Shown here: positions 24,947 to 33,909 of the stretch, piece after piece
Position numbering within the stretch: position 1 is the first letter of the stretch
Layout of the letters: each line of letters opens with the position of its first letter
NCBI GenBank assembly: GCA_001464765.1
Contig: LNDV01000034.1
Span: 124,001 to 188,000, forward strand
Direction: 5' to 3'
Length of the DNA: 64,000 nt
Source of the DNA: Betaproteobacteria bacterium Ga0077526
GTDB lineage: Bacteria; Pseudomonadota; Gammaproteobacteria; Burkholderiales; Ga0077523
Position numbers and translations under genes: made by a program
Notes under the pieces: model-generated
Databases searched by the model: none
The model's input: only the letters and a program-made list of their open reading frames with translations
What the model was told of the DNA's origin: nothing

Positions 24947-25393
24947 TCAGGCTCCGTGTGAAGGGGCAGCGGCGCTCAGTCGGCTCCGCAGTGTGGTGGG
25001 TATCCGGGTCGGGTGCAGCGACTCGCGGCCGACGCAGGCCAGTTGCACCCGGGCCTCGACGAGCCGCTCACCCTCGCGCGTCGCGGACTGGGCGAGCAAC
25101 AGCCGTGCCCCGCGAACCTCGAGCAGGTCGACGGCGATCTGCAGCTCGTCGTCCAGCCGCGCGGGCGCAAGATAGTCGATCTCGAGGGAACGGACGATGA
25201 ACAGCACGTCGGCTTCGGCCGCGAGACGGCGTACAGGCATATCCAGGGCACGCAGCCAGTCCATGCGGGCGCGCTCGAAGAAGTCGAGAAAGCGCGCATG
25301 GTAGACGATGCCACCCGCATCCGTATCCTGAAAATAGACGCGTGTGGTGATGACGAAGGTGTGCGGCGCCGTCGACGCGGCGGAAGACACCAT
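24947..25393 (-). CDS. ybgC: Acyl-CoA thioesterase YbgC
   Basis: 148-residue hot-dog-fold thioesterase that usually opens the tol-pal operon. The signature VYFQDTDAGGIVYHARFLDFFE (catalytic Asp in DTDAGG) lies near residues 19-40, and RSLEIDYLAPARLDD follows. It starts with a short extension MVSSAASTAPHTF before the domain. Its ATG overlaps the ruvB stop, linking the Tol cluster and ruv genes in one transcript. Confidence 0.93.
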   Translation of the reverse strand: MVSSAASTAPHTFVITTRVYFQDTDAGGIVYHARFLDFFERARMDWLRALDMPVRRLAAEADVLFIVRSLEIDYLAPARLDDELQIAVDLLEVRGARLLLAQSATREGERLVEARVQLACVGRESLHPTRIPTTLRSRLSAAAPSHGA

Positions 25394-26448
25394 CAGGCGA
25401 CAGGCTCGCCGCCGGCGCCCCAGAGATCCGGTGTCTGCGGCCGGGACGGGGCGTCGAGCCCGAAGTGCCGGTAGGCCGAGGGCGTGGCGATGCGGCCGCG
25501 GAGAGTCCGCTGCATCAGGCCCTGCTGGATCAGATAGGGCTCGAGGACGTCCTCGATGGTGTCACGTTCTTCGCCGATCGCCGCTGCGAGGTTGTCCACG
25601 CCCACGGGGCCGCCGCCGAATTTCTCGATCACGGACAGGAGAAGCTTCCGGTCCATGAAGTCGAGGCCGTGGGCGTCCACGTCGAGCATCGACAGTGCGG
25701 CATCGGCGACAGGCCGGGTGATGATGTTGTCGGCCTTCACCTGGGCGAAGTCGCGGACCCGGCGCAGCAGCCGGTTGGCGATCCGCGGGGTGCCGCGCGA
25801 GCGGGCGGCGATCTCGGTGGCGCCGTCGTCGGCAATCTCGACCTCGAGCAGCCTCGCGGACCGGCGGACGATCCGGGAGAGTTCCTCCGGGGTGTAGAAC
25901 TCGAGCCGCGCGACGATCCCGAAACGGTCGCGCAGCGGATTGGTGAGCATGCCTGCCCGCGTGGTCGCCCCGACCAGCGTGAACGGCGGCAGATCCAGCT
26001 TGACCGAACGGGCCGCGGGCCCCTCGCCGATCATGATGTCGATCTGGTAGTCCTCGAGCGCCGGGTAGAGCACTTCCTCGACGACCGGCGAGAGCCGGTG
26101 GATCTCGTCGATGAACAGCACGTCGTTGGGCTCGAGGTTCGTGAGCAGCGCGGCGAGATCGCCGGCGCGTTCGAGCACCGGGCCCGAGGTCTGTCGCAGA
26201 TTGACGCCCATCTCGCGCGCGATGATGTGCGCGAGGGTGGTCTTGCCGAGACCCGGCGGGCCGAAGAGCAGCACGTGGTCCAGCGCCTCGCGCCGACCTC
26301 GCGCCGCCTCGATGAAGATGGAGAGCTGCCCCCGCGTCTTTTCCTGGCCCACGTACTCGTCGAGCTGACGCGGCCGCAGCGCCCGCTCGAGGGAGTCCTC
26401 CTGGTTGCCCTGGGAGGCCGGTGCGACGAGGCGATCGGTCTCGATCAT
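25393..26448 (-). CDS. ruvB: Holliday junction branch migration helicase RuvB
   Basis: 351-residue AAA+ motor that drives branch migration with RuvA. Walker A is in LLFGPPGLGKTTLAHI (about 60-70), Walker B in VLFIDEIHRLSP, sensor I region in LVGATTRAGML, and the C-terminal winged helix contains LIQQGLMQRTLRGRIAT. An N-terminal LRPRQLDEYVGQEK is family-typical. Unlike the common ruvC-ruvA-ruvB order, a secreted-protein gene (26495-27289) lies between ruvA and ruvB. Confidence 0.97.
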   Translation of the reverse strand: MIETDRLVAPASQGNQEDSLERALRPRQLDEYVGQEKTRGQLSIFIEAARGRREALDHVLLFGPPGLGKTTLAHIIAREMGVNLRQTSGPVLERAGDLAALLTNLEPNDVLFIDEIHRLSPVVEEVLYPALEDYQIDIMIGEGPAARSVKLDLPPFTLVGATTRAGMLTNPLRDRFGIVARLEFYTPEELSRIVRRSARLLEVEIADDGATEIAARSRGTPRIANRLLRRVRDFAQVKADNIITRPVADAALSMLDVDAHGLDFMDRKLLLSVIEKFGGGPVGVDNLAAAIGEERDTIEDVLEPYLIQQGLMQRTLRGRIATPSAYRHFGLDAPSRPQTPDLWGAGGEPVA

Positions 26449-26494
26449 CGCGGCAGGGTCGCACGCGAAGCGGAGGCGATCGCGGTTGCCGTGA

Positions 26495-27289
26495 TCACTG
26501 GGTGCGGGAGGCCTGATACGCCGCGATCACGCTGTCCGCCTCGGGCAGCCGGGCGGCCGCGGCGGCCGGGAACTGTGCCGCCAGCTTGTCGATGCGGGCG
26601 TTGAGGATGCCCGTCAGCTTGATGATCAGGGTGCGCTGGTACTTGGCTCCCAGCGGCGACAGCGCGAAGCGCTGGCCGTCGATGTTCTCGTTGGCCTCGA
26701 TCGAGAACCGCATGGCCTTGTCCTCGTCGTCCCAGACGTAGGTGAGCGCCTTCTGTTCCTGTTCGGTTCCCGGATAGTCCTGGATCAGCCGGCCGCTCAT
26801 GCCGTAGGAGCCGGCGACGTGGAACGCCACGGAGTGATCGATGATCTTCACCTGCTTGCGTCCGATGTCGGTGCGGAAATGGGACAGCAGGGCATCGAGG
26901 TCCTCCCGGGTGAAGCTCGCCCGGCCCATGGCCTCCCACTCCGGACCGAGCCACTGCAGGGACGACCAGTCGTTGCGGCTCTGCTCGATCATGGGATCGA
27001 CCAGCAGCTTCTCGGCGGCATCCCATTGGGGGTTGCCCCGCTTCCAGTCCTTGCCGAACTTGCGTTCGCGGCCCAGGCGCGCCAGGGAATCGCGCACGGC
27101 GATGAGGCTCTGCTGCTTGAGGTAACGGTTGCCGACGGCGACGGAGGTCTTGAGGTCGTGCACGGCGAGCAGTTCGGAGAGGTCTGCACTGGCAAGCGAA
27201 TCCGCCGCCGAGGACGGGACGCTCGCCGAAACGAAAGCGAGGGCGACGACGACCGATCGGGCGAGTCGGACGAAAAGCGAAGGAATCAT
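26495..27289 (-). CDS. Exported hypothetical protein within the ruv cluster
   Basis: 264-residue protein with a signal peptide (MIPSLFVRLARSVVVALAFV...SSAA, cleavage near residue 29). The mature protein has no membrane helix; it contains SADLSELLAVHDLKTSVAVG, RASFTREDLDALLSHFRTDIG, SVAFHVAGSYGMSGRLI and a C-terminal KLTGILNARIDKLAAQFP. I do not recognise the family with confidence; the middle part resembles periplasmic DUF2059-like proteins only vaguely. Start ATG 27289 fits the signal peptide. It is flanked by ruvA upstream (152 bases) and ruvB downstream. Confidence 0.75.
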   Translation of the reverse strand: MIPSLFVRLARSVVVALAFVSASVPSSAADSLASADLSELLAVHDLKTSVAVGNRYLKQQSLIAVRDSLARLGRERKFGKDWKRGNPQWDAAEKLLVDPMIEQSRNDWSSLQWLGPEWEAMGRASFTREDLDALLSHFRTDIGRKQVKIIDHSVAFHVAGSYGMSGRLIQDYPGTEQEQKALTYVWDDEDKAMRFSIEANENIDGQRFALSPLGAKYQRTLIIKLTGILNARIDKLAAQFPAAAAARLPEADSVIAAYQASRTQ

Positions 27290-27441
27290 GACGGAGACCT
27301 GAGAACGATGGGGAGACGGAATGGAGCCGTCGAACAGCGGGATTATATCGATGCGCCCGGTCCGCTGAACGTTCCTCCCGGAAAACAGCGGCAGGACGGG
27401 AAGTCCCGGCCAATCTCCCGGGACAGGCGGGAACGCAGTGC

Positions 27442-28023
27442 CTACACCTTCGCGAGTACGCGAAGCGCTTGACGGATGGCGTCCTGGACGGAGAGATCCG
27501 GGGCGAGCTTCGCGAGCGCCGCCCGGGCTTCCTTGTCGTTGTAACCGAGCGCCACCAGGGCGTTGAGGGCGTCGTTGCCCGCAACCACGCCGGGCGCCGT
27601 GCCGGCCGGCAGGGACACGCCACCAGCCAGCTTGTCCTTCAATTCCAGCAGCAGGCGCTCCGCCGTCTTCTTGCCGACGCCAGGAATGCGCGTAAGTCGG
27701 GCGGAGTCCTGCGCGGCGACCGCCACGTGGAGTTCGTCGACCGACATGCCGGACAGGAGGGCGAGCGCCGTGCGGGCGCCGATTCCCGAGATCTTCAGCA
27801 GGAGCCGGAACACCTGCCGCTCGCCGTCCGTGCCGAAGCCGAACAGCAGATGGGCGTCCTCCCGGACGATCAGGTGCGTGAGGAGCGTGACCTCCGCCCC
27901 CGTGGCGGGCAGGTGGTAGAAGGTGCTCATGGGCACGTCCAGCTCGTAGCCCACGCCGTGGACATCCACGACCACCGTGGGCGGGTGCTTCTCGGCGATG
28001 CGGCCCGTCAGTCTCGCGATCAC
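27442..28023 (-). CDS. ruvA: Holliday junction DNA helicase subunit RuvA
   Basis: 193-residue junction-binding protein. It begins MIARLTGRIAEKHPPTVVVD (OB fold), has a helix-hairpin-helix region (LLKISGIGARTALALLSGM and LTRIPGVGKKTAERLLLELK), and a C-terminal three-helix RuvB-binding domain (DALNALVALGYNDKEARAAL). The ATG overlaps the ruvC stop (ATGA), indicating coupled translation. Confidence 0.97.
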   Translation of the reverse strand: MIARLTGRIAEKHPPTVVVDVHGVGYELDVPMSTFYHLPATGAEVTLLTHLIVREDAHLLFGFGTDGERQVFRLLLKISGIGARTALALLSGMSVDELHVAVAAQDSARLTRIPGVGKKTAERLLLELKDKLAGGVSLPAGTAPGVVAGNDALNALVALGYNDKEARAALAKLAPDLSVQDAIRQALRVLAKV

Positions 28024-28568
28024 ACCAGTCTCCCGCCGCGCATCCGGCGCCCGGCCGTGGCCAGCCCGCCCATGCCGAGACCGGCGTGGGCATGGCAGAT
28101 GGCGCAGGCCAGGGCGTCCGCGGCATCGGCAGAAGGCAGCCCCGGCAACTGAAGGAGGCGGCCGACCATCGCCTGGACCTGCTCCTTCTGGGCGTGACCG
28201 TTGCCGACCACCGCCTGCTTCACCTGGAGTGCGGTGTACTCGGCCACCGGCAGCCGGTGCAGTACCGCCGCGCAGATGGCGGCCCCGCGGGCCTGGCCCA
28301 GCAGCAGCGTCGACTGCGGATTCACGTTCACGAAGACCTTCTCCACGGCGACCTGCTCGGGCGCGTTGCCTTCGATCACCTCCCCGAGGTTGCGCAGGAT
28401 GGTCTCCAGGCGCTGGGGGAGGCTCTCGGTCTCGTTGGTGCGGATGCAGCCGCTGGTGACGTACTCCAGCTTCTGCCCGTTCTTGATCAGCACACCGAAC
28501 CCGGTGATCCGCAGGCCGGGGTCGATGCCGAGGATGCGGACGGGAGCGGACGCGGCGGCAGCCGTCAT
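28020..28568 (-). CDS. ruvC: Crossover junction endodeoxyribonuclease RuvC
   Basis: 182-residue resolvase cutting Holliday junctions. Catalytic carboxylates are visible in ILGIDPGLRITGFG (Asp near residue 16), EQVAVEKVFVNVNPQSTL (Glu) and SADAADALACAICHAH (two Asp). It follows yebC by 11 bases and overlaps ruvA by four. Confidence 0.97.
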   Translation of the reverse strand: MTAAAASAPVRILGIDPGLRITGFGVLIKNGQKLEYVTSGCIRTNETESLPQRLETILRNLGEVIEGNAPEQVAVEKVFVNVNPQSTLLLGQARGAAICAAVLHRLPVAEYTALQVKQAVVGNGHAQKEQVQAMVGRLLQLPGLPSADAADALACAICHAHAGLGMGGLATAGRRMRGGRLV

Positions 28569-28579
28569 GCGCGGACGGC

Positions 28580-29311
28580 TCAGGCCTCGTCGATCACGGC
28601 GTTGGTGTAGACCTCCTGGACATCGTCGAGCGACTCCAGCGCGTCGAGCAGCTTGCGCATCTTCACGGCATCGTCACCGGTCATCAGGGACTCCGTGGAC
28701 GCCTTCATGAGGACCTCCGCGAATTCGGGCTTCATGCCCGCCTTCTCCAGGGCTTCCTTGACCGTCACGAAGTCGTTGTTGGGACCGGTGATGACTTCGA
28801 TGGAGCCATCGTCGTTGGTCACGACGTCCTCGGCACCGGCCTCGATCGCGATCTCCATCACCTTGTCCTCGCTCGCGCCGGGCGCGAGGATGAGCTGGCC
28901 GCAGTGCTTGAACAGGAAGGCCACGGAGCCGTCGGTGCCCAGATTGCCGCCGTGCTTGGCGAAGGCATGGCGCACGTCGGCGACCGTGCGGGTGCGGTTG
29001 TCGGTCATGCAGTCGACGATCACCGCTGCTCCGGCGATGCCGTAGCCCTCGTACCGGATTTCCTCGTAGTTGACACCGTCCAGCTGCCCCGACCCGCGCT
29101 TGATGGCGTTGTCGATGGTGTCCTTCGGCATGTTCTGGTCGCGCGCCTTGTCGATCGCGAGGCGCAGACGGGGATTGCTGCCGGCGTCACCGCCGCCCAG
29201 GCGAGCGGAAACGGTGATTTCCTTGATGAGGCGCGTGAAGATCTTGCCCCGCTTGGCGTCGGTGGCGGCCTTCTTGTGCTTGATATTGGCCCACTTGCTG
29301 TGTCCTGCCAT
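28580..29311 (-). CDS. yebC: YebC/PmpR family protein
   Basis: 243-residue YebC-family protein, a DNA-binding regulator or ribosome-associated factor in studied bacteria. It begins with the invariant MAGHSKWANIKHKKAATDAK and keeps RLRLAIDKARDQNMPKDTI, NLGTDGSVAFLF and a C-terminal LLDALESLDDVQEVYTN. ATG 29311 is set by this start. It is the first gene of the yebC-ruvCA-ruvB-tol-pal run, so a promoter is expected in the 117 bases before it, shared divergently with the gene at 29429. Confidence 0.97.
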   Translation of the reverse strand: MAGHSKWANIKHKKAATDAKRGKIFTRLIKEITVSARLGGGDAGSNPRLRLAIDKARDQNMPKDTIDNAIKRGSGQLDGVNYEEIRYEGYGIAGAAVIVDCMTDNRTRTVADVRHAFAKHGGNLGTDGSVAFLFKHCGQLILAPGASEDKVMEIAIEAGAEDVVTNDDGSIEVITGPNNDFVTVKEALEKAGMKPEFAEVLMKASTESLMTGDDAVKMRKLLDALESLDDVQEVYTNAVIDEA

Positions 29312-29428
29312 GGCTGACTCTCGAAGCTTGGAATGGGAATCGGAGACGCACGCGCAAACAACCCGCGGCGCACGAACAGTGATTGATATACTTTTCAGAA
29401 TGTTATCACCGCCCTCCCGGAGCCTGCC

Positions 29429-30958
29429 ATGCCCGAGCCGATGCTCATCGCCAAATCCGACCGGGACCTGTTCCTGCTGCCGGGCCTTGCCAACCGCCAC
29501 GGGCTGATCACCGGCGCCACCGGAACGGGCAAGACGGTCACCCTGCAGCGGCTGGCCGAGCAGTTCTCGGCCCTGGGCGTGCCCGTGTTCCTGTCGGACG
29601 TGAAGGGCGACCTGTCGGGTCTGTCCCAGGCCGGCGCCTGGAACCCCAAGCTCAAGGAGCGCGCCGAGAAGCTCGGCATGGGCGACCTCGCCTTCTCCGG
29701 CAGCCCCGTCGCCTTCTGGGACGTGCACGGCGAGAAAGGCCATCCGGTCCGCGCCACGATCTCCGAGATGGGCCCGCTGATGCTGGGCCGCATGCTCAAC
29801 CTGAACGACACCCAGCAGGGCGTGCTCACCCTCACCTTCAAGATCGCCGACGACAACGGCCTGCTGCTGCTCGATCTGAAGGACCTCCGCGCCATGATCC
29901 AGTTCGTGGGCGACAACGCGAAGGAATTCACCACGAGCTACGGCAACATCTCGGCGGCGTCCATCGGCGCGATCCAGCGCGGCCTGCTGGAACTCGAACA
30001 CGAGGGCGGCACGAATCTGTTCGGCGAGCCCGCGCTCGACCTCGACGACCTGATGCAGACCGGCAGCAAGGGCCGCGGCGTGATCAACATCCTCGCCGCC
30101 GACAAGCTGATGCTCACGCCCAAGATCTACGCGACCTTCCTGCTGTGGCTGCTCTCCGAGTTGTTCGAGCGCATGCCGGAAGTCGGCGACCCCGAGAAAC
30201 CCAAGCTCGTCTTCTTCTTCGACGAGGCGCATCTGCTCTTCAACGACGCGCCGCCCGCGCTGCTGGAAAAGATCGAGCAGGTCGTGCGGCTCATCCGCTC
30301 CAAGGGGGTCGGCGTCTACTTCGTCACGCAGAATCCACTGGACGTTCCCGACACGGTGCTGGGCCAGCTCGGCAACCGCGTGCAGCACGCCCTGCGCGCC
30401 TTCACCCCGCGCGACCAGAAGGCCGTGAAGACCGCGGCCACGACACTGCGCGCCAATCCGAAACTCGACACCGAGAAAGTCATCACCGAACTCGGCGTCG
30501 GCGAGGCGCTCGTTTCGTTCCTCGACGAGAAGGGCCGCCCGGAGATCGTCGAACGCGCCTTCGTCTGCCCGCCCGCGAGCCGCATCGGGCCTGCCAACGA
30601 TGCCGAACGCGACGCGACGATTCGCGAGTCCGCGGTATACGGCGTCTATGAGAAGACGGTCGACCGCGAATCCGCCTACGAAAAGCTCCGCGACCGCCGG
30701 GCGGACGCCGAAACACCGGCAGCGGCTGGCGGCAAAGCGGCTGAAACCCCGGCCGAAGACGACGGCGGCGGCATGATGGGTGGCCTCAAGGACATTCTCT
30801 TCGGCTCCACGGGCCCGCGCGGCGGTCGCCGCGAAGGCGTCATCGACGCCGCGGCCAAGAGCGTGGCGCGCACGGTGGGGTCCAGCATCGGCCGCGAGAT
30901 CGTGCGCGGGGTCCTGGGGTCGATTCTCGGAGGCGCGACCACGCGCCGCCGCCGCTGA
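29429..30958 (+). CDS. YjgR-like HerA-type ATPase (DUF853)
   Basis: 509-residue P-loop ATPase of the HerA/FtsK superfamily (DUF853, YjgR). Walker A is GATGTGKTV near residues 28-37, VFLSDVKGDLSGL is the family motif, and Walker B is KLVFFFDEAHLLF near 258-268. RLIRSKGVGVYFVTQNPLDVPD follows. The C-terminal tail (about 425-509) is Ala/Gly-rich with hydrophobic runs and ends in arginines. The function is unknown in E. coli; DNA pumping is inferred from relatives. Start ATG 29429. Confidence 0.92.
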   Translation: MPEPMLIAKSDRDLFLLPGLANRHGLITGATGTGKTVTLQRLAEQFSALGVPVFLSDVKGDLSGLSQAGAWNPKLKERAEKLGMGDLAFSGSPVAFWDVHGEKGHPVRATISEMGPLMLGRMLNLNDTQQGVLTLTFKIADDNGLLLLDLKDLRAMIQFVGDNAKEFTTSYGNISAASIGAIQRGLLELEHEGGTNLFGEPALDLDDLMQTGSKGRGVINILAADKLMLTPKIYATFLLWLLSELFERMPEVGDPEKPKLVFFFDEAHLLFNDAPPALLEKIEQVVRLIRSKGVGVYFVTQNPLDVPDTVLGQLGNRVQHALRAFTPRDQKAVKTAATTLRANPKLDTEKVITELGVGEALVSFLDEKGRPEIVERAFVCPPASRIGPANDAERDATIRESAVYGVYEKTVDRESAYEKLRDRRADAETPAAAGGKAAETPAEDDGGGMMGGLKDILFGSTGPRGGRREGVIDAAAKSVARTVGSSIGREIVRGVLGSILGGATTRRRR

Positions 30959-30964
30959 CACCCG

Positions 30965-31906
30965 GTGCCATCGTCGGGCCGCGAGGCCTACCGACCCGGG
31001 CTCGGCTCGCTGCTGGTCTTTCTGGCCGCAGTGGGCTTTTCGTTCAAGTCGATCCTCATCAAGCTCGCCTACGGCTACGGGGTCGATGCCACGTCGCTGT
31101 TCGCGCTGCGTCAGATCTTCTCGGCGCCGTTCTTCGCGGCACTCGCGATCTGGTCGCGGGATCAGGCGCTGCCCCGATCGGCCCTCACGCGGCGTGACTG
31201 GCTCCAGCTGGCCGGCCTCGGTCTGCTCGGGTACTACGTCGCCGCGTGGCTGGACTTCCTCGGGCTGCGCTACATCAGCGCCGGTCTCGAGCGGCTCATC
31301 CTGTTCCTGTATCCCACGATCGTCCTGCTGCTGTCCGCGTGGTGGCTGCACACGCGAGTCGGCAAGCGCGAAATCGCCGCGCTCGTGCTGTCCTACGGTG
31401 GCATGGCGCTGGTGTTCGCCGGCCACGTCACCGCGCCCGGCGGCGAGCGCGACCTCGCCCTCGGCGCCACGCTGGTGTTCGCGAGCGCGGTCGCCTACTC
31501 GATCTATCTCATCGGCTCGAGCCGTGTGGTGCATCGCTTCGGCACCGTGCGGTTCACGGCGTGGGCGATGCTCGTGGCCACGGTGGTCGGTGTGGGCCAG
31601 TTCCTCGCCACCCACGGGCTCGACTCGCTGCGGCTGCCGGGGCCCGTGTACGGCCTCTGCGCGATCATGGCCATCTTCTCGACCGTGGTGCCGGCGCTGC
31701 TCATGACCGAAGGCCTCCGGCGCGTCGGCGCCAATCACGCGGCCCTCGTCGGCACCATCGGCCCGGTGGTGACGATGATCCTCGCGGCGCTCATCCTCGA
31801 CGAAGCGATGGAAGCCACACAGATGGCAGGCGCATTCCTCGTCCTGACCGGCGTGCTGCTCGTAAGCGTGAGGCCCGCCCGGGTCGAATCGCCCGCGGAA
31901 CCCTGA
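30965..31906 (+). CDS. EamA/DMT family transporter
   Basis: 313-residue inner-membrane protein with about ten hydrophobic helices in two EamA repeats (LLVFLAAVGFSFKSILIKLAY; later VPALLMTEGLRRVGANHAAL and GPVVTMILAALILDEAM). The family exports or imports amino acids, sugars and other metabolites; no substrate can be assigned. The GTG start at 30965 lies six bases after the upstream stop, suggesting a two-gene transcript. Confidence 0.88.
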   Translation: MPSSGREAYRPGLGSLLVFLAAVGFSFKSILIKLAYGYGVDATSLFALRQIFSAPFFAALAIWSRDQALPRSALTRRDWLQLAGLGLLGYYVAAWLDFLGLRYISAGLERLILFLYPTIVLLLSAWWLHTRVGKREIAALVLSYGGMALVFAGHVTAPGGERDLALGATLVFASAVAYSIYLIGSSRVVHRFGTVRFTAWAMLVATVVGVGQFLATHGLDSLRLPGPVYGLCAIMAIFSTVVPALLMTEGLRRVGANHAALVGTIGPVVTMILAALILDEAMEATQMAGAFLVLTGVLLVSVRPARVESPAEP

Positions 31907-32008
31907 TCCGACTGCCATTTCCCGGCAGCACCCTCAAGACTCGACCGGCGGCGCCGAAAAACCGGTTACCACAAGTTTTTTGCATCCCGCCCCGAGGAAC
32001 CTGTTCCC

Positions 32009-33148
32009 GTGACTCCTGCTCCGGACCCCGCGGTCGCCCTGCTGCGACGGCTGGCGTTCTCCCGACGCTTCGTGTGCGTGGGCGCCTGCCTCGTGGCCGG
32101 CTGGTCGGCGTTTGCCTGGTTCGCGATCCAGGCGCTTTCCAATGCGCGTGAAGCGCTGCTCGCCCATCCCGTCTATCGGGACGTGCAGCCCGTGATCGAT
32201 ACCCTCGCGGACCAGGGCATGCTGCTTGTCGGGGCGACCGTCTTCGGCGCCGTCCTCACGGCCTACCTCGTATTCGTCCTGTTCAACTCGATCGCACAAC
32301 CGCTGGACGAAGCCGCTGCGACGATGCGGTCCCGCTGGCGCGGCGGTGCCCCGTCGCAGGACGATCCGCTCGACGACATCGTTGCCGCGCTCGATCAGGC
32401 CAGCTCGCTCCTCCAGAAAAGTGCGGACGCCGTCGAAGCCGTCGCGAACGCGGTGTCGGCAGACGCCGATGCCGTGTCCAGCTTCGGTGCAGGCATCGGG
32501 CTGCGTTCCCGAGCGCAGATGCGCGCAATCGCGACGGCCTCCACGGCGACGCTGGCCGTCGACCGCCACGTGCGCGACGTCACGCGCGTGCTCGCCGAGT
32601 TCGAACAGTCGGCAGCGCGCGCGGACACGCAATCCTCGTCGGGGGACACACTCTCCGAAGCACTGCCGCCGGGACGGATCGGGCGCGTGGTCGAGGCGAT
32701 CCGCACGGCAGCGGACCGCACCCAGCTCCTGTCGATGAATGCGGCCCTCGAAGCCGCGCGCGTGGGGCAGTCTGTCCGCGGCTTCGCCGTCGTGGCCGAT
32801 GAAGTGAAGCGCGTCGCGGAGCGCACCGGCTCCTCCACCGGCGAGATGCACGCGCTCGCGGGTCAGGCGTTCGCGTCGGGCGGTCAGTCGGGCAACACCC
32901 GCGCCGCGGTCGACACCACGCTCACCGGCGGCGAGAACCCGCACAGTCGGGGAGCCGGCAGCCTGCCCTCCAGTGCGGCACGCGCGCATCGCGAGGCAGC
33001 GGCCGTGATCACCCGCAATCTGGAAAGCGTCGCTCGTGATGCGCGCGCGAACGTGGAAGCGGCAGATGCTCTCGACCTCGCCGCGGACGCCATGCGCTCG
33101 CAGGCGATCACGCTGCGCACCCTCGCACGCGGGTTGACGCAGGACTGA
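32009..33148 (+). CDS. Reduced methyl-accepting chemotaxis-like protein
   Basis: 379-residue protein with two membrane helices (about 25-42 and 70-92) separated by only a short periplasmic segment, so no ligand-binding domain. The cytoplasmic part keeps the receptor hairpin tip as LLSMNAALEAARVGQSVRGF followed by AVVADEVKRVAERT, close to the canonical MCP tip. The flanking methylation helices are short and low in typical Glu/Gln pairs. GTG 32009 has GAGGAAC upstream. It may signal through CheA/CheW or be a degraded receptor; no che genes are in the window. Confidence 0.8.
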   Translation: MTPAPDPAVALLRRLAFSRRFVCVGACLVAGWSAFAWFAIQALSNAREALLAHPVYRDVQPVIDTLADQGMLLVGATVFGAVLTAYLVFVLFNSIAQPLDEAAATMRSRWRGGAPSQDDPLDDIVAALDQASSLLQKSADAVEAVANAVSADADAVSSFGAGIGLRSRAQMRAIATASTATLAVDRHVRDVTRVLAEFEQSAARADTQSSSGDTLSEALPPGRIGRVVEAIRTAADRTQLLSMNAALEAARVGQSVRGFAVVADEVKRVAERTGSSTGEMHALAGQAFASGGQSGNTRAAVDTTLTGGENPHSRGAGSLPSSAARAHREAAAVITRNLESVARDARANVEAADALDLAADAMRSQAITLRTLARGLTQD

Positions 33149-33207
33149 TCGCCTGGAGCAACTGCTCCAACGGTTGCGGCCGTCGCCGGGAAGCAAGACC
33201 GCCCGGC

Positions 33208-33909
33208 TCAGGGCTTGTCCGTACCGCCAGACTCCGCGAAGTTGATGCGGGCGCGCAACTGCTTCGCCGCGGCATCGTCGCCGCGCCGGATCGCGAGCTG
33301 CTCCGCGAGGCCCAGCCAGGCGAGCAGCGGCCGGCGCATCCCTTGCGCTGAGGCCGTGGCGATGGCGCCGTCGATCCCCTTCGGCGAGATCTCGGCACGG
33401 CGATACAACACCCCTGCGGCGATCAGCCGGGATACGGGATCTTCGATTGCGAGCATCGCGGCATTGCGACCTTCCACAGACGCCGCAATGACGACCGGCC
33501 GATAGGCGGCGGCCAGCGCCGCCCGATCGAGGCTACCCCACTCTCCGGACAGGAACACCGCGTAGGCCTTCTCTTCGCTGCCGCGAACCGCAGCGCTGTC
33601 CGACGACGGACATTCGGAGAAAGCCACCGCCGCCACGGCCACCCCGCAACGAACGAGAACCGCACGCTCGCGCATCGCGAGATCGCCCGTGCCGGAAATG
33701 GCGGCGAGCGCGCGGGCATAGGCGCGTTCCGCCGCGGCGGGCCGGCCCTGCAGATAGAGATCCCGAAATTCCTCGAGGGAAGCACGGGCCTGGATCTGCC
33801 AGTCCGGCAGTGGCGGCGCACTGGAGCACGCCGCCGCGACGAGGATGACCGCAGCCATCGCGACGCGACGCACCACGACCCGCCTCGTGTTCCGCACGCG
33901 ATTTCTCAT
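33208..33909 (-). CDS. Lipoprotein at the end of the MCE operon
   Basis: 233-residue predicted lipoprotein: a long positive N-region (RNRVRNTRRVVVRRVA), a hydrophobic stretch, and lipobox VAAAC with the cysteine at residue 28. The mature part is helical and Ala-rich with TPR-like character (LEEFRDLYLQGRPAAAERAYARAL; LLAWLGLAEQLAIRRGDDAAA). ATG 33909 overlaps the MlaD stop (ATGA). It may be the outer-membrane-side partner of the MCE transporter, as in other mla/pqi-type operons, but it is not an MlaC or MlaA homologue that I can recognise. Confidence 0.75.
   Translation of the reverse strand: MRNRVRNTRRVVVRRVAMAAVILVAAACSSAPPLPDWQIQARASLEEFRDLYLQGRPAAAERAYARALAAISGTGDLAMRERAVLVRCGVAVAAVAFSECPSSDSAAVRGSEEKAYAVFLSGEWGSLDRAALAAAYRPVVIAASVEGRNAAMLAIEDPVSRLIAAGVLYRRAEISPKGIDGAIATASAQGMRRPLLAWLGLAEQLAIRRGDDAAAKQLRARINFAESGGTDKP

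Noticed and set aside
29312..31918. Minus-strand extension of yebC to 1112 codons
   Set aside because: The extension is antisense to the HerA-type ATPase and EamA genes; YebC itself starts at the conserved MAGHSKW.
28569..32009. Possible CRISPR or tandem DNA repeat arrays
   Set aside because: I looked for regularly spaced direct repeats here and across the window. Only the REP-like trio at 60053-60163 is repetitive; no repeat-spacer pattern is present.
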